Assembly (NCBI RefSeq): GCF_964355755.1
Contig: NC_092670.1
Coordinates: 3,313,001 to 3,377,000 of the forward strand
Length of the DNA stretch: 64,000 bases
DNA from: Antedon mediterranea
Taxonomy: Eukaryota; Echinodermata; Crinoidea; Comatulida; Antedonidae
Direction of reading: 5' to 3'
The translations under genes and the position numbers were made by a program. Positions 43,110 to 54,689 of the stretch are shown piece by piece. A model generated the notes under the pieces. It had not been told where the DNA came from and ran no database searches. It was given only the letters and a program-made list of their open reading frames with translations. How positions within the stretch are numbered: the first letter of the stretch is position 1; each line of letters opens with the position of its first letter.

Positions 43110-43614
43110 GGGAGGTTTCGCAACCTTACGAATACGATAACGAAAACGGATACTTCACACACACGTATTCGTTTTCGTAAGCCATAAACAAATCTGTTTC
43201 GCATGGAAACGAAATATTGAGGGTGCGTCCAAAATATGACTGCGGTAAATTTGAGCGAAGCGCAGGTACGTGTTGCTTGGTGCTTGGCTGCCTAGCGTAC
43301 TAACATCAAAGCGAGTGCGAGGACTTTAAAAACTGCTATTTATCAAAATTGACTTGGCATTTTAGTAAATTACTTTAGTAAATTACTTTCAATAAATCTA
43401 TAATGATATTATAATCATGAATCATTCCTGATTCAAATGCAAAATGTGCAAATAGATCAAAAACTATACTCGTTTTGTAGTTACGAATATGACTGGTGAT
43501 ATTCGTCAACACGAATACGCTTTACGAATATGAAATGGGGATCAGCTCAAAAGTTTCACAAATGTATGACGTATCCGTTTTCGTTATCGTATTCGTAAGG
43601 TTGCGAAACCTCCC
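43110..43614. mobile_element. 505 bp MITE with 44-bp perfect TIRs, TA target site
   Basis: Both ends start GGGAGGTTTCGCAACCTTAC and the inverted match continues without a mismatch for 44 bp to GGATAC. TA flanks both sides. The empty site can be inferred from the related copy at 1990-2035 (GAATTCGTATCT...TTCCAGAAAAC). The TA duplication suggests Tc1/mariner-type mobilisation. Confidence 0.85.
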
Positions 43615-43639
43615 TAATAGCTTCCAGAAAACGTTTTAA

Positions 43640-44045
43640 TCATGATTATCACATTAGTAATAATAGTAAATCTGAATAAAAAACATCTAAACTAACTGCC
43701 TTAATTCTTTCAAATATGTTGTAATACTATTTTTATTATACTATTTAGTCTTATTTTTAGTACTGTATTATTTATTTATTTTATTTAGATTTAGGTTACA
43801 TTATATAATTTTGGAGAAAGAAAACAACATTTAAAATATATATTATTGAATTAGATAAATGGTAAAATAAAAGTTAGTTGATAATATTGTTGGCAGTAAA
43901 CATTTATATATAAAAGTGTAGTCTTTCTATGTCTCCATCAGCAGTTAAGTATTGTTTACAGTGATAGTCTACAATTTCACCTATTCTCTCAAATGGAAAT
44001 TCTAAATAAAGGTCATCAAGTAGAATATGTAGAGGAATATGTAGA
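43640..44045 (-). mobile_element. LINE 3' end, relative of the 11.9-17.8 kb LINE
   Basis: The minus strand encodes ILLDDLYLEFPFERIGEIVD plus YHCKQYLTA, the same C-terminus as the LINE ending at 17158, followed by a related A/T-rich 3' UTR (TTATATAATGTAACCTAAAT). It is truncated at 44045 where a different LINE fragment begins. Confidence 0.8.
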
Positions 44046-44830
44046 GTATGGCTTGTCGATAACAAACTATCTATCAATATTAGTAAAACTGAATCTATCA
44101 TCTTTTGTACCCAAAAAAAGCTTCAACGTTTGCGATCTTTCAATATTATTTCTCATGGCCTTACTTTAACGGGTTCAAAATCAGTTAAATATTTAGGTAT
44201 AGAGCTTGATAGTTCTGCCTCTTGTAACAACATCGCCAAAAGTGTAATAAAAAAGGCGGTATATTAGAGTAAGGTATTTATATTGTCAGGCAAGTTGCTT
44301 GGACAAAAATATGAAAAAACTGTTATGCTCTGCCTTAATTCAATGTTTGTTTGATTATTGTGCTTCGACTTGGTATGAAGGTATTGACAAAGTTTTGAAG
44401 CAAAAACTACAGACCACTCAGAACAAATGTGTGCGTTTTATTTTCGGTTTCGGACCACGATCTCATATTGGTCAGAAGTGTGAGTTATCAGACATTGGCT
44501 TGCTTAAGGTGGAAAGTAGAGTAACATTTCTCAGGCTTTGTAATGTTCATAAAATTGTCAATAACAATGCAGCTTCTGAACATTTTTCACGGACATCCAC
44601 AATCCACACACATAACACACGCCAACGTAATGTTAATCTGGTTTTACTGTACCTCTACTTAAAGGAAATAAACAGTCTCATTCTACTTTTTTCTTGTCTG
44701 CTATCAAAGACTGGAACGCTCTTCCAACAAACTTAAAATTAAATTCAAACATAACTACTGTACTTTCAAATCACATAATAAAAAACATTTTGAACGCAAT
44801 ATATATTTAATATTAATAATAATTATGATA
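44046..44830 (+). pseudogene. LINE ORF2 C-terminal fragment (jockey/CR1-like)
   Basis: Frames together encode WLVDNKLSINISKTESIIF, SVKYLGIELDSSASC, LIQCLFDYCASTWYEGIDK and THNTRQRNVNL, then SAIKDWNALPTNLK. These are the post-RT landmarks of LINE ORF2 (N.K..I...KT, YLG, FDYC, HNTRQ, W..LP). Frameshifts are present near 44275 and 44650, so it is dead. Confidence 0.82.
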
Positions 44831-45117
44831 TTTATTTTAATTACGAATTAAAAGACGTTTCAGTACCATCATAGAACCATTTTCAAGATCAAGTGAATAC
44901 AAAACAATAATAACTAGAAAGCCAAAAGAAAAGAAAATGCAATTTTGGTTTACTTGTTACTTTAAGACTGCTCGCCGGCTTTTGAAAAATTCTGTCCTAT
45001 CTTTTAACACTAGCAGGTCTGAAAAGTATATTGAAGTGGTCCAGAATTGGGACCATGGTCCCAAATGGTCCCACTATTTAATGGAATGGTCCTTGACGAC
45101 ATATCTAATCTGTACAT

Positions 45118-45230
45118 TCATTTTGGTAAAGATCTTGTAATTACTTTTTGAGTAATCCTGCTAACAAACAAACAAACAGACAAACAAATAAACACACGCG
45201 ATCGATTACATCCTTGACGGAGGTAAAATA
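45118..45230 (+). repeat. dispersed repeat, copy 2 (see 37880-38002)
   Basis: Same block TTTTGGTAAAGATCTTGTAA to GCGATCGATTACAT..GGCGGAGGTAA (here GACGGAGGTAA). Confidence 0.75.
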
Positions 45231-45869
45231 TATTGGATTGAACAGGTTTTTCACCAAAAAATGAGTTAAATAGCTGGATTCCACATAGTTTTTAGCCCTT
45301 TATTAATGTTGCTCTTTTTCCGTTCCATAGAAACAAAATATTGAACATAGAGTATGCTAAATTCGCATGAGAAAAACGTCTTTAAAATCATCAATTTATT
45401 TAATTAAAGAATTTATTGTTATTTATTGATTCTTCTTCATCTAATTCTAAGGTGTGGTATTCAAGATAAAGTTGGTTAACAAATTTAGAGTTAAAATACA
45501 AGGCAGGTGCGAAAGAGAATTATTGGTAATCTTAGGTCTTGGTTGGGTCTTAAGGTTTGGTTTACGATGAAATCGGTCGCGTCTGAAATCGGTCGCGATA
45601 AAATCAACTTCCGTTTTTTGTATGGCGCGCCGCTACAGCTATACTTTTGATGAAACCGGTCGCGTTTGAAATCGGTTGCACTATTTTGTATGGAGCGAGA
45701 TGCATGTTAGCGGGATATACATTTTCGTTGTTTATATAGATTTAATTGATATTTTTTAGGAACTAGATAGGCCTATTTATGTGGATATTTTTTATTTGGT
45801 TAATAAATATTTATTATCAATCATTAATTTGCTTTTATTTCACAGGTCTCGGAGAATAGGCTAGTCAAT

Positions 45870-48800
45870 CTAGCAAAAAAAACAGCCCAAAGTGAAACAA
45901 ATTGCAAACAGAGATTTTTCTTTTTTAAATGGTCATAGATCAAAATTTGAGCATCACACCTCTGTCACTCATCCCGATGATATGCAAATTAGCTTAAATA
46001 TGCAAATTAGGGTGAAATTACAGGGAATTACCATATCTCAAAAACTATTAGTCCGAGAGAGTTGATTTTTTCACTGATCTATTCAAAATGTATATATTTA
46101 TATTTACTCTAATGAAACATTTTACGAAAAAATGACCGGAAGTACAACATTTGACCTTCGACCCCATTTCTCAATGTTTGCATATACAATGTGACTAAAA
46201 TGTCTGTAGAGACTTTATTTTGCCCTCAAATGACCCAGACATAGGTTCCTAATAGCCAGCATAGGATCACTTTGTAATTCCCAAAATCACACCTTTGTCA
46301 CACACCTCAAAAGTATGCAAATTAGTAGTACAATTTAAATAAAATATGCAAATAAGGGGAAAAAATTACAGTTGTTCTATATCTCGAAAACCACTAATGC
46401 TAGAGAGCTGATTTTTTTTCACAGCCGTATTCAAAATGTACATATTTCTATTTGCTCCAATGAAACATTTTACAAAAAATTGACCGGAAGTATGACATTT
46501 GACCCTCGACCCCATTTCTCAATATTGCATATATAAATGAAACTAAAATGTCTGTAGAGACTTTGTTTTGCCCTCAAATGACTCCGATACAGGTTTCTAA
46601 TAGCCAACATAGGACTGTTTAGTAGATCTCAAAATCACACCTGTATCACTCACCTCCAAAGTATGCAAATTATTAGTACAAGTTACATGAAATATGCAAA
46701 TTAGAGGGTGAAATTAAAGGTTCCTATATATCGAAAACCACTAAGGCTAGAGAGTTTATTTTTTCAATAACGTGTTCAGAATGTACATATTTATATTTAC
46801 TCTAATGAAACATTTTACGAAAAAATGACCGGAAATACAACAATTGACCCTCGACCCCATTTATCAATGTTTGCATACATAATGCGACTAAAATGTCTGT
46901 AGAGACTTTGTTTTGGACTCAAATAACTCGGATACATGTTTCCTATAGTCAGCATAGGACCGCTTTGTAATTCCCAAAATCACGCCTTCGTTTTGGCATG
47001 GTTGGAATTCCCTTTTTTCGTATTAGTTTATGTACAGCGCTTAGAGGTTTCACAACATTAGGCGCTATATAAATCCAGGATATTATTATTATTTCTCAAT
47101 ATTTGCATATAATGCAACTAAAATGTATGTACAGACTTTGTTTTGGCCTCAAATGACTCGGATACAGGTTTTATATAGCCAGTATAAGTCAAGCACCTCG
47201 AAAGTATGCAAATTAGTAGTACAAGCTATATGAAATATGCAAATTACAGTGAATTGCCTTATGTATCTCGAAAACGCTAATGACCGAGAGAGAGATATGG
47301 CAACTTTCTTGTACTACTGATTTGCATACTTTCAAGCGAAGTAACAGAGTTGTGATTTTGAGAATTACTAAACAGTTCTATGCTGGCTATAGAAAACCTC
47401 TATCTGGCTCATTATTGAAAAAAAAAATTATCGAAAGTATGACATTTGACCCTCGGATACAGGTTTTATATAGCCAGTATAGGATCATTTAGTAATTCCA
47501 AAAGTCAAGCAACTCGAAAGTATGCAAATTATTAGTACAAGTTATATAAAATATACAAATTAAAGCCTTATGTATCTCGAAAAACGCTAATGACTGATAG
47601 AGATATGGCAACTTTCACCTCTTGTACTACTAATTTGCATATTTTCTAGGGAAGTAACAAAGGTGTGATTTTGAGAATTACTAACAGTTCTATGCTGGCT
47701 ATAGAAAACCTGTATCTGAGTCATTTGAGGCCAAAACAGTCTGTACAGATATTTTAGTTGAATTATATGAAAATATTGAGAAATAGGGTCAAGGGTCAAA
47801 TGTCATAATTCAATCAAGACAATTTTTGCGTAAAATGTTTCATTACAGCGAATATAAATATGTACATTCTGAATCAACTCTGAATTCAAATCAACTCTCT
47901 AGCATTAATGGTTTTCGAGATATGGGAAGACTGTAATTTCACCCATAATTTGCATATTTCATGTAACTTGTACTAATAATTTGCATACTTTGAAGGTGAG
48001 TATACAGGTGTGATTTTGAGATTTACTAAACATTCCTATGTTGGCTATCAGAAACCTGTATCCGAGTCATTTGAGGGCAAAACAAAGTCTCTACAGACAT
48101 TTTAGTTTCATTATATATGCAATATTGAGAAATAGGGTCGAGGGTCAAATGTCATAGTTCCGGGCATTTTTTTGTAAAATGTCTCATTACAGCAAATATA
48201 AATATATATATTTTAAATATTTTAGTGAAAAAATCAACACTCTAGCATTAGCGGTTTTCGAGATATGGCAACGCTGTAATTTCACTCCCTAATTTGCATA
48301 TTTAATATTACTTGTAGTTGTACTACTAATTTGCATACTTTCGAGGTGCATGACGAAGTTGTGATTTTAGGAATTATAATACAGTTCTATGGTGGGTATT
48401 GAAAAACAATATCCATGTCATTGAGTCCAAAATAAAGTCTCTACAGACATTTTAATCACATATTTATGTAAATATTGAGAAATGGGGTCAAGGGTCAAAA
48501 TTTGGTACTTCTGGACATTTTTATGTAAAATGTCTCATTAGAGCAAATATAAATATATATATTCTGAACCAGACTGTGCAAAAATGAACTCTCTAGGATT
48601 AGTAGTTTTTAAGATTTGGTAACCCTGTAATTTCACCCTAATTTGCATATTTAAGCTAATTTGCATACCTTCGGGATGAGTGTCAGAGGTGTGATGCTCA
48701 AAAAATAATCACCTTTATCATATGTAACCATTTAAAAAAAAGAATCTCTGTTTGCAATTTGTTTCACTCAAAATGCTAGATTGACTAGCCTAGAAGGACT
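45870..48800. repeat. palindromic array of about 330 bp units with ATTTGCAT octamers
   Basis: Forward units from 45900 to about 47560 each contain TATGCAAATTAGTAGTACAA, TCTCGAAAACCACTAATG, ATGAAACATTTTAC and AAAATGTCTGTAGAGACTTT. From about 47590 to 48800 the same units occur inverted. The extreme ends (TAGTCAATCTAGCA at 45863, TGCTAGATTGACTAGCC at 48773) pair. A retroposon tail is inserted at 46990-47095. Confidence 0.85.
46990..47097 (+). repeat. retroposon 3' tail GCGCTATATAAAT...(ATT)n
   Basis: TACAGCGCTTAGAGGTTTCA, GGCGCTATATAAATCCAG and (ATT)n interrupt one 330 bp unit, which resumes at ATTTCTCAATATTTGCATAT. Confidence 0.6.
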
Positions 48801-48835
48801 GTGTCTTTTCAAAATGGCCATTACTAAACACGTTT

Positions 48836-51800
48836 AAGAGCCATTGTCTGTAAGAATCAAAGAAATATCAAAAAGAGTTGCAGACTCAAAAAAATGGATT
48901 TCTTTCAAATTTTGCACATGGCTATAATGTGTTGAGAGAAATCAAATATGAAGTATTTTTTATTTCACACGTATATTTCCATGGCAACGGCCAAATTTGT
49001 GTTTTTGACAAATTTTGTCCTTTTTTAAGGTTTTTAAAAATGGATATTGGTACTACTTTGATGATCAATATTTTTGTTTTGTTCATTTAATTATAAAAAA
49101 TAATTAGTGTATGCATAATAACAATGCATTGTGTACCTGTTTCAAATTTTTTTATTATTTTTTATTTCATACTTTGGGAGATACCATTTATTTAAAAAGG
49201 GGTGTTTTTCACTTTTTTAAAACTGTTCAATGCAACTAAACTTTACTTCACCATAACGCCCAAAGTGGTGTATTTTTTTAGCTGATTTATTACAAATAGG
49301 TAGTTCTAATGTTTAATAATTGATTTCTAAAATAAAATACTGGGGTAAATTTAAAATCTACAAGCAGTGTTGCGAGAAACATAGGCATTTTTATAAAAAA
49401 AAAAAACATGGTATATTAGTAAAAACATTTTATTTTCTTTGATTATTTGATTTGAAACTCATTGGTCAGAAAAATTCTTAATGTTTTATATAGTTCTAGT
49501 TGTGTTTTTTAATTATAGATTCTGTAATTCCCAGTTTTAATGTCATTTTATAGGTTATATCCTCTGGAAATTTGAATAAATTATCAGATCATAAATCGTC
49601 AGATTACTCCTCTCTTATTTTGAAGCTCCTCTTTCATTTGTTTACTTCTTTTATTTGCTAACCTAAGCAGATCCCACATGCCCATCCACCACCACTTTCG
49701 ACTACCACCCCTCCCCCCCCCCACCCCGACTATAACCACAAAAAGATAAACTGCAACACTTTGGTCGATCATCCACTATAGAGTGTCAAATGCATGCATT
49801 CAAGCACCACCCACACTGCCGCTACTATCGCCCCAATGAATAGACCCTCGCCTTCAACCCCCTAACTATTTAAAAGTCCTGGATCCACCACTTTTCCCTC
49901 CCCAAAATAGAACCAATCAAAAGTCAATGATATACTCAGGTATGTTAATGCTACATAACAAATATTGAAGCCCTGATTTGAAATTTCATTTCATTTAAGG
50001 TCAGCATGTAAAATATCACACTTTATTATTAAATATTAGTTTTAAATTCTATATTTTTTTTACTGTGATGGTTGGATTCAGTATTAATTATTAATTAATA
50101 ATTATCTGATAATTATTTAATTTCCCTTAGTTATGCATAGCAACAGTTACTATGGTAACTAAAATTGAGATATTCTTTAGATTTTGCATATTTATCTTAT
50201 ACAAATTTAAATTTGTAGATTATTAGCAGGCATGCCTTATTTGCATTTTCAAATTACCGTTTCACAAGGTCATATTCGTAAGCACTTTCTTCTGTGATTA
50301 TTTTTATTCATGAAAACCCCATATTTTATTTACAGCGGCCACCTCCCTTAACGGACGCACTTTGAAAAGTCTGTTTGTTCTTCCTATCTAATTAGTGCAT
50401 TTGGTGCTTACCGTAAGCAGCTGCGGGCACCTTTTTATACAAAAAATGAGATTTTTTGTAAGCGGCCAATCGAAAAATGTGATACTTATTGCATGGACCT
50501 ATGAATTAGAGGTGCATGTTTATTGTATTTCTTTATATATTAGCTATAATAATAATAATAATAACAACTTTATTTAAAAACGGATGCAACTTTATTAGCT
50601 TTATTTTGAAGAGGTTTTAAAAACATTACTGTGAAGAGATGAGAAAACTACAAAGATTTTGACCGACCATTTTTCATATTATAAAAGTTTTTAAAATTTG
50701 TATGAAAATGCTAAAAAATACTAAACCACCTGATTATAAATAATAATAGGCCTACAATTATAAGCGGCCACTTTTCCAGGTCCCGAGGGTGGCCACTTAC
50801 GGGAGGTTCAACTGTATTTAAAAAGACAATTATCCTTAGTTATGCATAGAAACAGGTTCTAAAATAACATAAATAATACATTTTGACATAACTGACCCAA
50901 CAAATGACCCTTTCACAAGGTCAGACATTTTCTGGGATTCAGTAGATAAGTAAATTTGGGAAAAAGTAGTAAAGCTATGTAATCAATTGTTTGTAGTCAT
51001 GAAACCCCATATTAAAAATATTGTATTTAGTTACGTATAGAAACAGTTGCTACAATACACTATAGGTAAAATGTTGATGTCATTTGACCTCAATATGTAA
51101 AAAAAATCATTAGTTACGTAAACAAATTTAAGATAACACTAAAGGTAATTTTTTTAACCTTTATTCAGATTCGTCAAGACTTTCTTTCTGAGATTATTAG
51201 GCTTCAGTATTTAAAGTAAATTTGGCAAAAAGTAGAAATGTAAAACTATGTAGAAAAAATGTTTTGTATTTATGAAAAACCCCTTATTTTTTTGGAAATT
51301 TTCGCATAGAAACAGTTACTATGGTAAAATGTTGACCTCAAAATGAATGAATTTACAAGGTCAAGTTTCATTAATGGAATGCAGTAGAAGTAAAATTGAG
51401 AAAATTACAAATGCAATCAATTCTTTGTATTTATAAAAACGCAATTTCTTACGGGTTTTTTTAAATTACTTTCCTTAGTTACACATAGAAATGGTTGCTA
51501 AGGTAACACTATAGGTAAAATATGAAAATTGTTGAGAATTGTTACAAACTATCTTGTAAATTTTGATCAAACATTAATAGTTGTAGTAAAGTGGGGACCT
51601 GTCCTGTTTTGCATTCTGACCCCTTTTGACCTCAAATGACCTATTTACAAGGTCAGATTTTTTGGGAGGTCTTTCTGTATCTCTTTACACAAAATAGATT
51701 TAAAAATTTATAAAAACCATTGACGCAATTATTTCCAAGTTTAACATTATTTTCCATCAACTAAATATTTCAATGCAAAATACTGTTTTTCTGGCAATTA

Positions 51801-52437
51801 ATTGAAATAAACCTGGCAACACATTTTTAAATTGTGTTTCATGTGTTTTGTTTGTTGATATTTTGTTATATTTTTGTATTTTTCGTATTTTCCTGGCAAC
51901 ACAAAACCTATTTACGAAATTTACCCCAGTGTTTTTTTCGTGATTATTGTTGACAAACCTATTGACTATCAAATTAAAAAACCTCATTGATTTAAAAACA
52001 CCACTTTGGAAGTTATAGGTACGTTTATGAGGTATACTTTTATAAAAAAAATATTTTTTAAAAACACCCCTTTTTAAAATAATGGTATCAACCAAACTCC
52101 ATTTTGTAATTTATTTTTTTTCTACATTAAATGGAACTCAATACATGTTGATTACACTGCTATAAACTAAAACTGTATACTGTAAGTATTTTTGGTTAAA
52201 ATAAGTATACAAGTTTGTACTTTTTCACTATAGAAAATCTGTGAAAAATGGCAAAAACATCAAAATTTGGATAATTGACCGTTGTCATGGCAACGGAGGC
52301 TAAAAATAAAAATGAATGTTGTAGATATGCTTTTTATTGAAATGTCTATTCATGGTAAAAATTTGAGAGAAATCCATTTTTTTACATCTGCCACCAAATC
52401 TTTGATTTTTACAGACAATGGCTCTTAAATATTATAT
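48836..52437. repeat. second large inverted repeat (3.6 kb) next to the octamer array
   Basis: AGAGCCATTGTCTGTAAGAA at 48838 is mirrored at 52409-52432; CATGGCAACGG at 48980 by 52284; ACCATTTATTTAAAAAGGGG at 49187 by 52066. The inner part (50000-51700) has repeats of CATAGAAACAGTTACTATGG and GACCTCAAATGAC..ACAAGGTCA. It is probably an expanded foldback element without coding capacity. Confidence 0.75.
50337..50813. mobile_element. mariner-like MITE with TA target site
   Basis: Left end TA|CAGCGGCCACCTCCC and right end GGGAGGTTCAACTG|TA. The right terminus read inward (CAGTTGAACCTCCCGTAAGT) is a common mariner-type end; the left terminus is altered. Contains AAGCGGCCA motifs and an (ATA)n tract. 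Confidence 0.55.
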
Positions 52438-52569
52438 TAGGCATATAAAAATTTACCTCTATATAATATGTACTGTAATTAATATATTATATAGAGAATA
52501 CGACTGTGTCTTTTATTATTCAAACAATTATGTAAAATTTATTTAAAAACAATAGGCCTAATTATTACA

Positions 52570-53222
52570 ATGTATAGCCCGTAAAGCCAGAGTATCACTC
52601 ACTTCTCCCTTGCCATCTTAACGACCTTTTCGCTCCTAATAATACCGTTCATAAATATTATACTAGAACAAGAAATAACATATATATCCCTAACCATAAC
52701 ACCAATTATTTTCAACATAGCATTAGATATTCTGGACCTCTATTGTTTAACAATTTACCCCCCTCAATTTCCTGTGCTGCTAACCGCTATTCATTCAATA
52801 ATAACATAAAAAATTACCTCTTGTCTCATTACTGATCGATCTGTTTGATATGGTCGTTGTTTCCATGTTCCGTGACTTGCTATCTTTATTATTCAATTGT
52901 CATCATATTCGCTTTATGCCATGCAGCTGTACTTTTTTCTGTTCTTTTTTTATTTTTTATTCCAACTTTTATCTACTGGTTTTATATATATTTTGTATTT
53001 CTTTATTGTTTAATTAATTTATTTTCTTTATTTATATTTTTTTTTTTTCTTCTCTTAATTTAAATATTTTGTAAAGGCAATCCCGTCACAAGATTGTAAT
53101 CTTTTTGGGATTTGCCTTCGTCCATTTTCTTGTTTTATCACTTGCCATTTTGTTTTTGTTACTTTTGTCTTTTGGACGTGAATAAATGTTCCTTGAATTG
53201 AATTGAATTGAATTGAATTGAA
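52570..53222 (+). mobile_element. LINE 3' end with (TTGAA)n tail
   Basis: The first about 270 bp encode HKYYTRTRNNIYIPNHNTNY and IRYSGPLLFNNLPPSISC, the ORF2 C-terminus (H.Y.TR.., YSGP..WN.LP). The 3' UTR ends GACGTGAATAAATGTTCC(TTGAA)n. 5'-truncated insertion in the composite block. Confidence 0.82.
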
Positions 53223-53229
53223 TCCATTT

Positions 53230-53640
53230 TTATACTATGCATACCAGGGAGGTCACCTCCCTGATGCATACTGTGACAGATATATCATATCCATTCGATC
53301 ACCTTATTTTTATTTTTATTTCTATTTTATTTATGTCCGTACATTATGTAGGATAATATCAAGTATATAATGATTATTGTTATTAGGCAAATCACGTATA
53401 TTTTTATTTCTAATGTTTAAAATAGTTTTTAGTAAAAATAATCATTATATGCGGATGGTTAAAAGGCAAGTTACTGAAATAAACCCCCAAATAAGCCATA
53501 TCGGAGATGCGCCTTCTACGATCGTGCAGCTGTTTCCTCTAACAGTACGTTATTTTGCTGCCGTATTATTATTAGAAATTCTATATTCAAAATTAACTAA
53601 AAACATAATGAGCGTTTTTATTAAAAATGATTCTAGTGCG
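53230..53640. other. no gene; hairpin at the start
   Basis: TATGCATACCAGGGAGGT / ACCTCCCTGATGCATA forms a hairpin at 53237-53270. The remainder is A/T-rich. Confidence 0.4.
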
Positions 53641-53986
53641 TCCCATACAAATTAGCGCGACTAAAATAAAACGTAACCGATATCAAACGTAACTAATATG
53701 ATAAAAAGCGTATCTAGAGGCGCTCCATACAAAGTACCGGATGTTCATTTTATCGCGACCGATTTCAAGCGCGACTGATTTCAAGCGCGACCAATTTCAT
53801 CTGACACCTTAGGTCTTGTGATCTTAGGTCTTAGGAGGTCTTAGCTTTTGTGATTTTAGGTTTGTGACACCCGGCTTATGGGGCTAGTTTCTTTAATTGC
53901 AAAAATAATGATAATTTTGGTGCATTAAAAAAAATAAAATTATATATATTAAAATATTTCCACAAAAAAAAAAAAAAAAAAATTAC

Positions 53987-54522
53987 ATTTTGTTAATTTT
54001 TGCGCAGCTGTCTGGTTGAGTAATTTAGCAAATCTGTTAGTTTTCTCTGGTGTACTATCCAATCGTTTCTCTACCTCCAAAAAGAACACAAAATCCCATT
54101 TATCTTTATAATCACTCGAATCTTCACCATAAAATGCAGCAATTCCAGGTAACTCGGATCCTCCAACAGCTCTAAGACACTCATACAGTTTTCTACGATA
54201 CAGTGTTAATCTTTCACCTCTGGTGGCGTTATATCCAGCAGTATTTTGCTTATATTTTTCAACCAGCTTTATGGCAGCATCCAGCCCTGTCAAGTTAGCT
54301 ATCTCTAACAAAATCTCCACATTATTACATGAGATATCACTACCTAATTCTCTCAGATTTTGCAACAATTCCAATGCTGATGTGCTATCTGTCAACGTGG
54401 AAACTGATAGTGCATTGAATAAAAGACATCTTAACCATTTGTATTGACCACCTCCAGAAAAATGTTTAGAAAAGTCAAGTAGTAAATCACTGAGTTTTTC
54501 TTCTGGAGTTGGCATTTCGAGG
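53987..54522 (-). CDS. first coding exon: N-terminal tandem death-effector-like domain
   Basis: The acceptor (tttttcag) at 54523 is followed by CCTCGAA and an ATG at 54515, so the start codon lies 7 nt into the exon and a 5' UTR intron is implied. About 176 codons encode two helical halves. The first (residues about 5-85) has the DED-like pattern SALELLQNLRELG followed by NVEILLEIANLTG. The second (about 95-170) has YRRKLYECLRAVGG, then DKWDFVFFLEVEKRL, resembling the second DED of tandem-DED proteins. The donor T|GTAATT at 53986 leaves phase 1, which joins in frame to the Roc exon at 42488. Without splicing the frame runs into a poly-Phe tract from the A/T-rich intron, so readthrough is unlikely to be the true end. 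The classical RxDL motif is not obvious, so DED-like is safer than DED. Confidence 0.7.
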
Positions 54523-54689
54523 CTGAAAAAGAATAAATTGCATAATAAATAGACCTACAATATCTCGGGATATTAACAGTTTTTTTAAATTTAAATTTAA
54601 CGTAACAATTACAATTAATTTAAATACTCACTGTATGTGAATAGGGTAGGCCTATTGAAAGGGTCTCGCAGAGAAATTCGCAGCAAGAT

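Larger units (their letters stand above)
45566..53806. mobile_element. 8.2 kb composite inverted-repeat block inside the first ROCO intron
   Basis: The left end (45566-45720: GATGAAATCGGTCGCG repeated, then TTTGTATGG(A)GCG) is mirrored at 53640-53806 (CGCGACCAATTTCATC and CGCTCCATACAAAG). Inside are two palindromic arrays (45870-48800 and 48836-52437), a LINE 3' end and a mariner-like MITE. Both flanks carry GGTCTTAGG-type repeats, so the block seems inserted in older repeat DNA. A clean target duplication was not found. Confidence 0.6.
5762..54522 (-). other. gene model: tandem-DED / Roc / COR / Cys-rich / linker / tandem-DED protein (ROCO GTPase family)
   Basis: Gene-level entry; exons are listed separately. 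Order 5' to 3' on the minus strand: tandem DED-like exon (54522-53987), Roc exons (42488-42329, 41905-41820, 41504-41440, 40384-40227, 39711-39622, 39515-39336), COR exons (39126-38878, 36919-36731, 36591-36397, 36175-35873, 35778-35707), Cys-containing exon (34682-34466), 45-nt linker exons (32387, 32247, 29900, 28216), tandem DED exon (29401-28877) and tandem DED exon (6271-5762). All have AG acceptors and GT donors, and reading phases match at every junction except 41440 to 40384. ROCO proteins (LRRK, DAPK1, MFHAS1 types) are GTPases whose COR domain dimerises; death-fold modules recruit caspase- or kinase-type partners. Inference: a cytoplasmic signalling GTPase of innate immunity or cell death. 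The link to the 6 kb exon spans 22 kb and is the weakest; it could be a separate gene or an exon of a neighbour. Confidence 0.6.

Noticed and set aside
52845-53063. 72-codon hydrophobic plus-strand ORF
   Set aside because: It is the T-rich 3' UTR of a LINE, after the ORF2 C-terminus and before the (TTGAA)n tail.
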